In this document: positions 1-9,200 of the stretch, piece after piece
Layout: each line of letters opens with the position of its first letter
How positions within the stretch are numbered: position 1 is the stretch's first letter
NCBI GenBank assembly: GCA_004352715.1
Contig: SCFE01000063.1
Location: 1,156,004-1,179,454 of the forward strand
Direction: 5' to 3'
DNA: 23,451 nt
Source of the DNA: Hofstenia miamia
Taxonomy: Eukaryota > Xenacoelomorpha > Acoela
The notes under the pieces: model-generated
Told to the model about the DNA's origin: nothing
Seen by the model: only the letters and a program-made list of their open reading frames with translations
Database searches by the model: none
Position numbers and translations under genes: made by a program

Positions 1-568
1 AGTCAAGACGTGGAGGAATGGAAATGACATCATCAAATTGTAGAGAGGACGAACGAAGGTGGTCAGCAACATCTGAGGTGGACACAGAGGCAGCAAAACG
101 GCCAACATAGATATGAGCTTTGCGGGGAGGCGACGGAAGTGAACTAATAGGAACAGCAGGGAGACGGCAGGAAGCACTAGAACCAAAAACTGGACGAGGA
201 CGATTACGGTTAGTTGATGAAGGGATAGAGTGCTTGGATGGATGCGGTAGAGCAGAAGGAGGAGCAAGCGCGGGTGTGAAACTCGGAGCAGGATTACTGG
301 GGAGAGATGAGACAGAACGGAAGGCAGGAGCGCTGTAGGAGAACATTTGGGATTGTAGTGAGGAAACATCAGAGGAAAGCTTTGTGAGGGATTCAGATAA
401 GGATGATATGACGCCAGGGCAATCATTGGAGGACGGAGTCGAGGTAGAGAGAGCAGTGACCGCTTGGCGCAACAACGAAATGATGGCATCTTTCTTCAGA
501 CCACCAACAGTGGAGGCAAACTGGGCATCGCTCAAATTTTTGAGGTCGGACAGCGAAATTGGGGGCAT
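1..568 (-). CDS. LINE (CR1-like) ORF1, N-terminal part, runs off left edge
   Basis: Reading the minus strand from an ATG at 568, 189 codons stay open to the window edge. A TAG lies four codons upstream in the same frame, so this start is well defined. The protein begins MPPISLSDLKNLSDAQFAS. A long Ser/Pro/Ala-rich, low-complexity middle follows (about residues 35-145), then a segment KAHIYVGRFAASVSTSDVAD that resembles the RRM-like start found in ORF1 proteins of CR1/L2-type non-LTR retrotransposons. Such proteins bind element RNA in the cytoplasm. Base composition is much richer in GC than the flanks, as in the LINE ORF2 near 17-19 kb, so both may belong to one family, although no shared segment is available to prove it. 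There is no frameshift or stop in the visible part. The call rests on composition and the RRM-like motif; another Ser/Pro-rich gene cannot be excluded. Confidence 0.7.
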   Translation of the reverse strand, partial: MPPISLSDLKNLSDAQFASTVGGLKKDAIISLLRQAVTALSTSTPSSNDCPGVISSLSESLTKLSSDVSSLQSQMFSYSAPAFRSVSSLPSNPAPSFTPALAPPSALPHPSKHSIPSSTNRNRPRPVFGSSASCRLPAVPISSLPSPPRKAHIYVGRFAASVSTSDVADHLRSSSLQFDDVISIPPRLD

Positions 569-1149
569 AACTGAAATCTAATTAAACTGTATAATAAACA
601 GGCAATTCTCCAGTCAGACGGTTCTAGTCATTTTCAACAAGTAGTAGACCAGGTAAACTGTATTGGTATATTTTACCTGAAATTAGGTGGAAGGAAATGC
701 AATGGCATCTTTCCTAGTACATTAATTTCGCTTTATAATTGCATTATTGCACTAATGTTGTACTTAACACACCCATATCTCAGCGAAATTTTTAACGCCA
801 CACATATGAATATCTTGACCGCACGAATTTATATATATATATATGCTATGTAGAAAATTTTATATTGATATGCGATATCTTTTTTATATCCGTGTATATT
901 ATGCTTCAAAAATGCATTGATCATAGAATCTACTGTCGTAATTTAAACGAATTAGTAATCGAAATTTTTAAATTAAAGTGAATGAATCTATGTTGATTTC
1001 ATTGTATCATCATTATGCCATAAAGGGTGGGGCAAACAAATTTCAACAAACGTTTATTGAAAATACCAAAAAAGTTAACAATATGATAACCAAATCTAAA
1101 AGAACACCCACGAGACTAATACATAATTGATTTTTAAAATTTAAAATTT
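569..1149. other. AT-rich non-coding stretch
   Basis: No coding signal is seen on either strand. The part next to 568 is presumably the 5' UTR of the LINE whose ORF1 starts there, but its 5' boundary cannot be placed. A short (AT)n run lies at about 829-844. Confidence 0.5.
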
Positions 1150-1650
1150 AAGTTTTTCCTATAAACGAGTAGAAAAAACTGTAATTTTGTCAAATACTTT
1201 TGGACGTTTGGCACCCCCCGCTGGTAAACCAAATGGCCGTGTAAGAAAAACTGTCAGAACCCTTGAAATTATTGAAAATGTGCGTGAAGAAATTTTAGGA
1301 TAACGGTCGTCAATCAATTCACTTCCTAGTTCAAAAAATAATGAGCTATAGACTAGTGATAGAAGTAGATCTTGATGTAAAGATATTAGCACAAATTGTT
1401 TTGCATGCTTTGACATTCCAGCACTGCTGAGAAGCGGAAAGGAAGAACTAAAAAGCTCTAATGCAAATGACAGGAATATTTGTTTTGATAGTACTGAAGA
1501 TTTACCAGATAACATTTGGCACTTGCATAGTTCTAATGAAAAACCCATTTTACATTTCAAAAATATTATGCACATAGTGCACAACCTAGGATCATACCAA
1601 ATCATTCACTTTGTAGTGGTGTACTCAATCTTACCTCTACGTAACTAGTT
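1150..1650 (+). pseudogene. unassigned decayed reading frames, possible Tc1/mariner HTH remnant
   Basis: Two plus-strand frames look partly coding. The first, about 1163-1312, ends at a TAA and includes VRKTVRTLEIIENVREE. This is reminiscent of the linker between the two helix-turn-helix halves of Tc1/IS630-type transposases, where a TVRTPENI..VRE pattern is common. The second, about 1375-1647, is roughly 90 codons without a stop but has no start codon and no motif I recognise. The opposite strand is also open for 148 codons (1605-1159), but it reads as a hydrophobic Ser/Leu/Phe-rich sequence with no family resemblance and is probably the shadow. Function and even strand remain uncertain. Confidence 0.25.
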
Positions 1651-1664
1651 AAACTGGTAAGTTT

Positions 1665-1774
1665 TCAAATGTCACAAGCAACGTTATATCCATGTGTAAA
1701 GCAGCATTTTTCAAAACCACGTTCAGATTCTCCTAATTGACATTCAAAAGCAAGCTTAACAGTATTACACGTAG
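1665..1774 (-). CDS. candidate short cysteine-rich terminal exon after QTRT1 exon 4
   Basis: After exon 4 ends at 1848 with a good donor (AAG|GTATAT), the next plausible acceptor (TTTATAG) gives an exon at 1774-1665. It is in phase and closes at a TGA. The implied intron is 73 bp. The 35 residues begin [15 protein letters not shown] and contain [16 protein letters not shown], with five Cys and one His. This does not match the normal TGT zinc domain (CxCxxC...H). The Cys pattern vaguely recalls the last segment of group XII phospholipases, which is not convincing. It may be a replaced tail, an exon of an unrelated gene, or chance. Confidence 0.3.
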
Positions 1775-1847
1775 CTATAAACTAAACATGTATTTCGATC
1801 AAAGTATTCTAGACAAATCCCCAATATCACAAATAGAATAAATATAC

Positions 1848-3246
1848 CTTGTGGCGTTAGAGCAGTTCCAAATCGTGCTGTACGAGTAGGATAAACGCAA
1901 TCAAACATATCAACTCCTAAAGCACAGCAAACAACCATATCCAAGGGATATCCAACACCCATACAATAACGCGGGCGATCTTCAGGTAAAAGTTGACAAC
2001 AAAGCGAAACAATCCTCCAGAAGTCGTCCTTTTCTTCCCCACCACTCAGTCCTCCAATAGCATAGCCGTCGGTATCCCGGGTAGCCATTAGCTCTATGCA
2101 ACGACGTCGTAAATTCTCATCTAATCCTCCTTGAATGATAGCGAACAGAGACTAGTTTGTCAAATCAATCATTTAATAGTTTTAAAACGCCTACTCAATT
2201 AAAACATATTAGTTATTAAAAAAGTTTTAAATATACTGGTTCCTTCAGTACGTAGTTCATACTGGGCACCACGTATTGAATTAAAGTTGAGTGATATTAA
2301 AGAATCTATTGGAAATTTCTACAAAGTTTAATTTTGTGGAGTTGCAGCAACTTTAGGAAAAAGATGTAGCAATAAGGGAATGGAAGAATTTGACAAACTT
2401 GTTCTGCAGGTCTTTTGTGTGCGGAAATGCAACGGTCGAGCCACCGCACTGAGCGCTCCATGGCTTCTTCCACACGCGGACCTACTGTTAGAACAGAAAC
2501 AACATCATCCAATTGCATCATGACATCAGCACCAATGGAGTTTTGAATCTCCATAGATTCCTCAGGAGTAAGCAGGAGAGTGGACCCGTCATGAGGAGCT
2601 CTATTTTACAACAGCTATGCATCATGAATTTCTGATACTAGATATTTGCAATATTCATATAGAATTGTGAGCACAATCTCAATGTTGAGCAAACGCGTTC
2701 GATTGCATAACTGTTAACCAATACTGGAATTCAACTCCTTCTTCAGTGATTTTGGCCAATTCTAACAATGACACCATTTGGAAGCCTCCACTATCTGTCA
2801 GAAGAGCATGGTTCCACTGCATAAATTGATGTAAACCACCAAATTGGTTAAGAATATCCACTCCAGGTCTAGTACCGAGATGATAAGTATTTCCTAAGTA
2901 CAAAAATATTACAATTCTAAAATTTATATGGCCTAAGACACTTGATCTACAAGTGAAATTTTGAGGCAAAATGCGACAAAATGTTTTTTAGTTGGTTCTC
3001 TTAAATACATGTTTTTTTGACAATGTTCCAAGTAAGCAAAGAAAACTTGCCTAATATAATTTGACAGTTGAGATCTTCAAGTTGAGATGGCAGTAGACCT
3101 TTTAGGCTTCCTTGGGTGCCCACTGGCATGAAAACCGGGGTATCAACAACTTGGTGAGGCAATGACATTTTAGAGACACGGGCTCGACTTTTGCTACACT
3201 CGCCGATAGTTTTAAATATTAACGGTCTAGTGTGAGATGGTGGCAT
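1848..3246 (-). CDS. QTRT1: queuine tRNA-ribosyltransferase catalytic subunit 1 (TGT), exons 1-4
   Basis: This enzyme exchanges guanine-34 for queuine in His, Asn, Asp and Tyr tRNAs, acting with QTRT2. Exons on the minus strand are 3246-3051, 2893-2725, 2600-2399 and 2151-1848. All phases join cleanly and give about 290 codons. The ATG at 3246 is directly preceded by an in-frame TAG. Family motifs in order are [32 protein letters not shown] (general-acid/base Asp), [44 protein letters not shown] and [14 protein letters not shown] (nucleophile Asp). Both catalytic aspartates are present. Human QTRT1 has about 403 residues, so about 110 C-terminal residues, including the zinc ligands CxCxxC...H, are not in these exons. 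Intron 1 uses a GC donor (AG|GCAAGT). Intron sizes are 157, 124 and 247 bp. Whether the gene is complete and functional cannot be settled from this window. Confidence 0.92.
3050..3051 (-). promoter_or_regulatory. GC-AG intron donor of QTRT1 intron 1
   Basis: On the minus strand the exon/intron junction reads ATTATATTAG|GCAAGT. Only this GC donor restores the conserved protein join (QIILG to NTYHLG) with the acceptor ACTTAG at about 2894. The next GT, four bases on, would break the frame. AG|GCAAGT is the standard consensus for GC-AG introns. Confidence 0.85.
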
Positions 3247-3591
3247 CTAGATCTACACAAAAAGAATATAACTTCTAAAAATGTAAGCAAACACAAAGTG
3301 CATTTTAGAAATACCATTTTAAGATGCATTGCTGGTAATATTGAAGAATGTCACTGTCTTAACATATCAGAAAGGGCAAAATTATCAGTTATTTATCAAA
3401 GATTAAATGCAAAACTTAATTGAAAAGTAGCCTTTCCTAAAGGTTTCCCTTTAGATAAAGGTAAGAAAATCACAATTCTACATCAAATGGTACAAAATTT
3501 ACCATTTGTAGAAGAAAAACATTTTTTTAAGCACTGTAGACTAGAGGCGACTCTCAAAATATCTGTATATAATTACAGTCTGACGTAGGAT
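3232..3591 (+). pseudogene. unidentified frame with one internal stop
   Basis: A plus-strand frame of about 120 codons runs from 3232 to a TAG near 3591, with a single in-frame TGA at about 3421. The two halves contain segments such as EECHCLNISERAKLSVIYQ and KVAFPKGFPLDKGKKITILH, whose composition looks coding rather than random. There is no ATG near the 5' end and no domain I recognise. It overlaps the start codon of QTRT1 on the other strand and sits about 200 bp before the piggyBac remnant. It could be part of another decayed transposon or of the piggyBac 5' region. Confidence 0.3.
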
Positions 3592-3784
3592 TTGAAGATG
3601 TTTTAACATTAGAAACACTGCAAAATTATTAATCTATTAACAGCAGACATAAGTCAAAGTGACCTAATCTGTAAGCTTTTCTTTCCTGAGTTTATTTTAC
3701 ACAAAGTTCATATGATATATAATTTAAACTACGATTGTACATTTTCCAACAAAACTAGGTTTGATTTAGTATTATTTTACAGAA

Positions 3785-4730
3785 ATGAGTGAACGACAAT
3801 TGCGTACTAGAAAGACTAAAGCTATAATTATTTTTGCAAAATGTAAACCACTTTGATAGTGGTTTTGAAGACATTAATAATACGGAATCTCAAACATATG
3901 AATCAGAAAATTCAATGTCTTCTGATTTTGATATTCAAGTCTCGAGCTCTTCATCAGAGGAGACATTAGAGGAAATCGTTTCAAATCGTTTTTTGATATC
4001 TCTGCAATCGAAATATATTTCAAAGACGGTCGTGGGTGGATTTAATTTCTTCCAAAAATGGTCAAAGTGTTCCACATCGTCAATAAAACAATACTAAGCG
4101 ATAAATTTAAAGAAATTTAAAAAATTTTCCATTTTGATGATCAGAAATAACGTCAAATCCAGTAAAAATGGATAATCTGTATATTTTGTTCATAAAAAAC
4201 AGTCAACTATGTTATTTGTATGAAAGTTCACTAACAATAGATGAGCATTTATTTTCATGTAAGTCGCGTTGTAGTTATATTCAATACATGGCTTCAAAGC
4301 CCGATAAATTGGGATAAAGTTTTGTATCCAAATATTGCCTTTCAATCATGCCTTACTTAGGAAAAGCTGAAAATCGTGATCAAGACAGACCTTTAGGAAT
4401 GCATGTTGTCATGCCATGCCTTTACTAAAAAAATCTTGAGTGCTGGCTATAACATCGTCACTGACATTATTTTTACTTCAGTTCTATTAAATTCATACGA
4501 ATTCTAAAATTCTAACTTTGAGAGATTCTGAATTTTACAAATCGGGTAAACTAATGCTAGTAAAACGTCGAGAGGAAAAAATAAACCAGTATTTTTGCTT
4601 TCCACACACTGTGATGTTGTCGGACCTAATACTTGCAATCCAAAAAAAACTGAAATTGTCTTGTGGTATAACAAAAATAAATGTGGTGGGGATTGTAAGA
4701 TAAAGTTAACTAATATTTTCTTAAGAACTG
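3785..4730 (+). pseudogene. piggyBac-type transposase fossil
   Basis: A DDD cut-and-paste transposase that normally inserts at TTAA is recognisable here across all three plus frames. In order: a start MSERQLRTRKTKAI at 3785; an acidic Ser/Glu-rich N-terminus (3860-3975); LSDKFKEI.KIFHFDD (4095-4144), the family's RF..I...L.FDD motif; LTIDEHLF with the first Asp at 4240-4242; SRCSYIQYMASKPDKLG (to 4313); MPYLGKAENRDQDRPLGMHV (4348-4407); GYNIVTDIIFTS with the second Asp at 4463-4465; and EIVLWYNKNKCGGD with the third Asp at 4691-4693, in place of the usual YN.TKGGVD. Several frameshifts and stops break it, for example a missing base at about 4313, so it is inactive. The C-terminal cysteine-rich region and the terminal repeats are not found. 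Confidence 0.85.
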
Positions 4731-5014
4731 TATATATATATATATATAAAATGTATAATCAATAAGAGGTACGTTTGACAAGCACCGCTCTCAAACTCAC
4801 TGACCACGCATTCGTTGCAGGTTGCAGCGTAAATATAATGTGTAATGATTATTACTACCAATACAACATGGTTAGCCTTGATGCAATGTGTAGGTCTATG
4901 TCCCGCAAAAAAAGCATCACATAAATGACGTATAGCTGCATTTTACAATTTACTGGACACTACTCAATTATAAATGGCTGGGTTATGTTAAAAAAATTCA
5001 ATGCATCTGAACTA
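4731..5014. other. non-coding, with (TA)n run
   Basis: A (TA)n tract lies at about 4730-4747, just after the piggyBac remnant. Nothing else is recognisable. Confidence 0.5.
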
Positions 5015-5225
5015 TATAAATGTTCCATTGCCACGCAGCAGGAAGACTGACAAATTTTGAAAACAATATTTGAAGGATACACACGGGTTCAAAAATAGTT
5101 TAATCACAACAGGTGACCGTCTTACGAGGCCTTCCAAAGAAAAGGAATAAAGTTGATACCAGACAAAATCGAAGCAACATTTACAGAAAATTAAAAAATA
5201 GTCACAAACTATATATAATAAAAAA
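5015..5225 (+). pseudogene. possible Tc1-like transposase N-terminal (HTH) remnant
   Basis: Plus-strand reading across frames gives ILKTIFEGYTR followed by TGS, then a basic stretch RPSKEKNKVDTRQNRSNIYR. This resembles the order tVk.ii.ry..TGSv..R.R.GRPRK...rddR.I.R in the paired HTH region of Tc1 transposases. Stops interrupt it and the match is partial, so this is a tentative reading. No DDE core follows. Confidence 0.3.
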
Positions 5226-5554
5226 TGAGAAAGGCTGTTTCTTGCATGCAAGTGTATGATAATATACGTTGAAGTCGAGATTTAAATAAACACCTCTGAC
5301 TCTGCACACGGTACACATCAATGGGTTTGGAATATCTTGGCACATATCAAGCGACAATCGAAGTTCTTTGTTGCTTCCATGGGCTCAAAACCTTATAAAT
5401 AAATGAACATTAGATATGGAGAGAATTTAAATTATTCAAAAATTCGAAATTTTCAAAGAAAACGTGTTAATTTTTTCAACTACATCAACCACAGCAACAC
5501 GCTTTAATAGAAATTTTCAATGTCGCATTAAAGTATGTTCCCCAATAGACTTAC

Positions 5555-5725
5555 TCAAGATTTCCTAATTTGCTGATAGGCATGGAAAAAATTCTTTGTA
5601 AATATGAAACGGTTTGTAATTTAAAGCGGACGGCAGGTTGTTTAAGGTTAACAGTGGTGCATTCAAGAATACGTAGGAAAATATTCTTAGAGGAGAATGG
5701 AGAATTGTGAAAAGAAAAATCGGTT
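5555..5725 (-). CDS. candidate extra exon downstream of LAP exon 7, no recognised homology
   Basis: An open minus-strand block is flanked by a good acceptor (CATTGTTTCTTAG) and donor (TTGA|GTAAGT). Its phase fits LAP exon 7, which ends in phase 2. The encoded 57 residues (containing FSSKNIFLRILECTTVNLKQ) do not resemble the M17 segment expected here, which should carry the W-I-E-x-x-x-M region and EPPVFLE. In a different frame just upstream, a TTTTCAG acceptor is followed by KWIYHEKIHRLI and later LEPIFLFTILH, which could be a decayed version of the true exon. The plus strand is also open across this block (FPNLLIGMEKILCKYETVCN and on). Treat as unresolved. Confidence 0.25.
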
Positions 5726-6061
5726 CTAAGAAACAATGATAAGAAATCACAATGCTAGACAAAATGAGTGATAAGACGATGAATTTTTTCATGATAAATC
5801 CATTTAAAGGACTGAAAATAAGTAAAATGTCAATTCAAAGTTAAAAGCATATATTTCATTTAAATCATATCTTAAATACTAATATATATATATATATTTC
5901 TAAAGACGAATTTTTAAGCCACAAAATATAGAATACTTAATTTGTATATACGTTGATAAAACTTTATAAGTCAGAATTTAAAAAATGAAAGTATTTTGTC
6001 AACAAAATTTCTGAGCTTTTGCAGTAACATGGATTTCATTTTTCACATGAAATCAAAATAC

Positions 6062-6233
6062 CTTGTAACAATAGACAGCTGGCTGTTATCGACTTTGATA
6101 CTCTCTGCTTCAATTGTTTTTGCAAAGTGGCGTGGCGTCATCCAATTCGAAGGGTATTCTTTCAAAGTGCGGGCCAGATTCTGATAATTTGCAAGAATAA
6201 CTCCTTTATCCCACATTTTCCTAAGTCAATAAT

Positions 6234-6272
<39 letters not shown>

Positions 6273-9200
6273 AAAAGTGACGTTATAATAGAGCGATTAT
6301 CACTAGGCGTATCAGATAACAACAGGCGCGGTAACGAAAAATTTCGAAAGGGGCCTAAGGTTTTTTCTAAAATTATTATTAAAGATGAACTATTTACAAA
6401 TTATACAAAATCTAATGAAATCTTGCAAAAAAGTGCAATGATTTCTGAGGTTTTTTTGCAAAAAACTTTTGAGGCACAGACACAAAAGGTTTAACCATTA
6501 CTTACTTGTTTGAAGAAGGTAGAGACGATATCGACAAGGTGGGGATTTTGTACTTTTTACTTTTGAAGATTTCGAAACGGTAGTGCCCCAAAATCGCACC
6601 TTCAGCTGCAGACTAAAAATAAATTGTAGCAAAAATCATTTTTAACGATAATGTTTATAAATATTCGCATGATTTCCGTCTAAAAAATGTCAACTCGTTT
6701 TGTCAAACGAGGAATTTAATTCGTGTTCCCATTCATGTGCATGTATTTCGATATCTTACATTATGTACGAGCTAATGTCCAATTTAGTAATAGAGATAAG
6801 GTTGAGACATTCCAACCAACATACATATTTCCTTTGTAAATTTTTTTCGTACCGTATGTGTTGAGTCCAACTATTCCTTTGTCAAATAAAATAGCCAAAT
6901 ACTCTCATTGCCAATTCTATTAACCCTTTCAAAACGGATTTTATTCTTAGTAAATAGATATAAATTTTAAGTTAATTATAATTGTGTTATGGAACAGCTA
7001 TATCCCATTAGTCGTTTAGGCAGGGACATATGTCTTACTGAAGATGATGTAGAAAAATAAAAAACTTACTTCCGGTTATTATTATGATTGCATAATTACA
7101 TGTGATAATAAAAATGAATGACTTTATTAGCCGCTGAAGGCAAGCACTACCAAAACAAGCCAAGTTTTACGGCAGCGAGGACAGTCACAAGAAATAAAGT
7201 GGCAGCAGATGGAAGAGTAAGCGAAGTGGGAGAAGGGCTCAGAAAAAAGGAAAGACATCAAAGATTTTTTGATGGCGAGGGTTGAGCGCCAAGAAGTAAT
7301 TAGCAGCAATACAAACACGATTGAAAAACGAGTGAAGCAATCAATGCATACGAGTAATGAAAAAATCTTTAACTGTCTATTTATATTGCGATTACATGTG
7401 ATATAATGTAAAACATTCAATGCCCTAAAATTGCCCTATGATGCACAAACAAGTAATAGTTTTCATTTTGCAGAAAATAGTTTAAAAAATTGGATAACAG
7501 AATGATCATAAATACGGTAAAAAGCGAAGTAGCACGTGCTTTTAATCAACTAAGTAGAAAACAACAACAAAACTGGCCCCAAGGCGTTGATGTTATCGTA
7601 TAGTTGCCTGCAAAGTCTGTGTCACAATAAGGAGAGCTAATTTGGGATATAAATAATCCAAAAGCCTAAAATGATAATTTTTTAAGACATATGTGGCCGA
7701 AGAGCGTGAAAAGGCTAATCAACATATTTTTCATTATAGTATTGAAGCACTGCTGTAATAAAAAAAGTAATTCTGGCAAATGAAGTGTTGGTATATTTAG
7801 AATGCCGTAGATGTGGTTCAAGATGTATAAAACATCCGCTGTTTCTCTGTACTATATGCAAATGGGATTCATCCCAAGAATATTGTCGATCACTTGACAA
7901 ATTGAGTTCATTGCAAACGGAATTATGCCAAATTTACAGCAAGTCAGTATTTAGTAAATAGTGTAATTTGTCTACTTGATATCATGTAAGTAATTAAAAT
8001 TAAATGGTAAGTAATTAAATAATTTTCTAGGAGCATGAAGAAACAGACATGAACACGTGATTTTAAGTTGAAATACAATTCAATTGGAAAATCTAACAAA
8101 TATGGTTGTTTCTGTGATCACACTATATAATATACGATCATTTGTTACTGACCTGAGCGTCACCACAGTCATCTACATGCACTTCATCGGTGATTTCGCG
8201 AGTTAAAAGTTGCTTTATTCCGGCTAAAAAATCGTTAGAAAGTAATAAAAAAAGTGACTTTACCTGCAACTCCTGAGCGGATGTTTTCTCTGTTCAAGTT
8301 AATATCTTCACTCTCTTTGAAGTCATTTTTGCCATCGCCATAACCGAAAACCACTAATGTATTGTAGTTCTAAAAACATTAATGTCTAGGAAGTAGAAGT
8401 GGGCGCCGCCGTCAGCCGACACGATAAGGTCGGCGGCCGCGCAGCCGGCTGAGCGACATCTATAGAACTCGATTAGACTGTATAATATTCCAAATAGAAA
8501 CCTATAAGGCCTATATGATGCAAGCAGTATTGTGAAACTATCTATCTCCGAAAAGGTTCCTCATGAACTTACAGGCAATCTGAATAAGACGTAACCTAAT
8601 CCATGTTAAACGCCACTACCACATTAATGAGATTAAATGCGGTTTCCTTCTTATAACACATTTCGTTTGTCTTGATATAGTTTTAGCTATTAATCGGCTC
8701 AGACGTCTAAATTTTCCGGCGGCTGGGTGACCTAAAATATGTCGGCGCGGCGACTCAGCCGGCAGGCGCCCAGCTTTATTAGGAAGAGTATACAAGTAAT
8801 ATGTAGGTACATTTAAACATATATCTTAATAGTAAAAGTTAGAAATATTATGCGTAAAGCAGAAAAGCAGCAAAATCAAAAGTTTCCAAATAAGGTAATT
8901 AATATTTCCGACGCAATAATTTTCTTTAAATAAATTTACCAAATTGTTTGTCAATAGGAACACCACCTGTTCTGAAAATGAGACCTGAGTAGTTTTTCTC
9001 ATTTGTTTTTCTGCTTAGCGGCATATAAGTAATATCCACCGAAGTAGATATAAAATATCGTCCGCAAGAAGAACGCGGACTGGGTACCAAATGTGCGGAC
9101 TGCGGACTGAATGTGTATACCATTTATTTGGGGTAGCGGAAAACAATTTATAACAAAAAGCTCATTTGCAACAGCAAATATAATTTGTAGTACGATTTGT

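Noticed and set aside
120-581. Plus-strand frames of 72 and 65 codons.
   Set aside because: Antisense to the LINE ORF1, which has the longer open frame and a sensible protein.
5281-5400. Minus-strand stretch reading GFEPMEATKNFDCRLICAKI, resembling an MBT repeat start.
   Set aside because: Too short, followed by a stop, with no flanking splice logic; no support for a gene.
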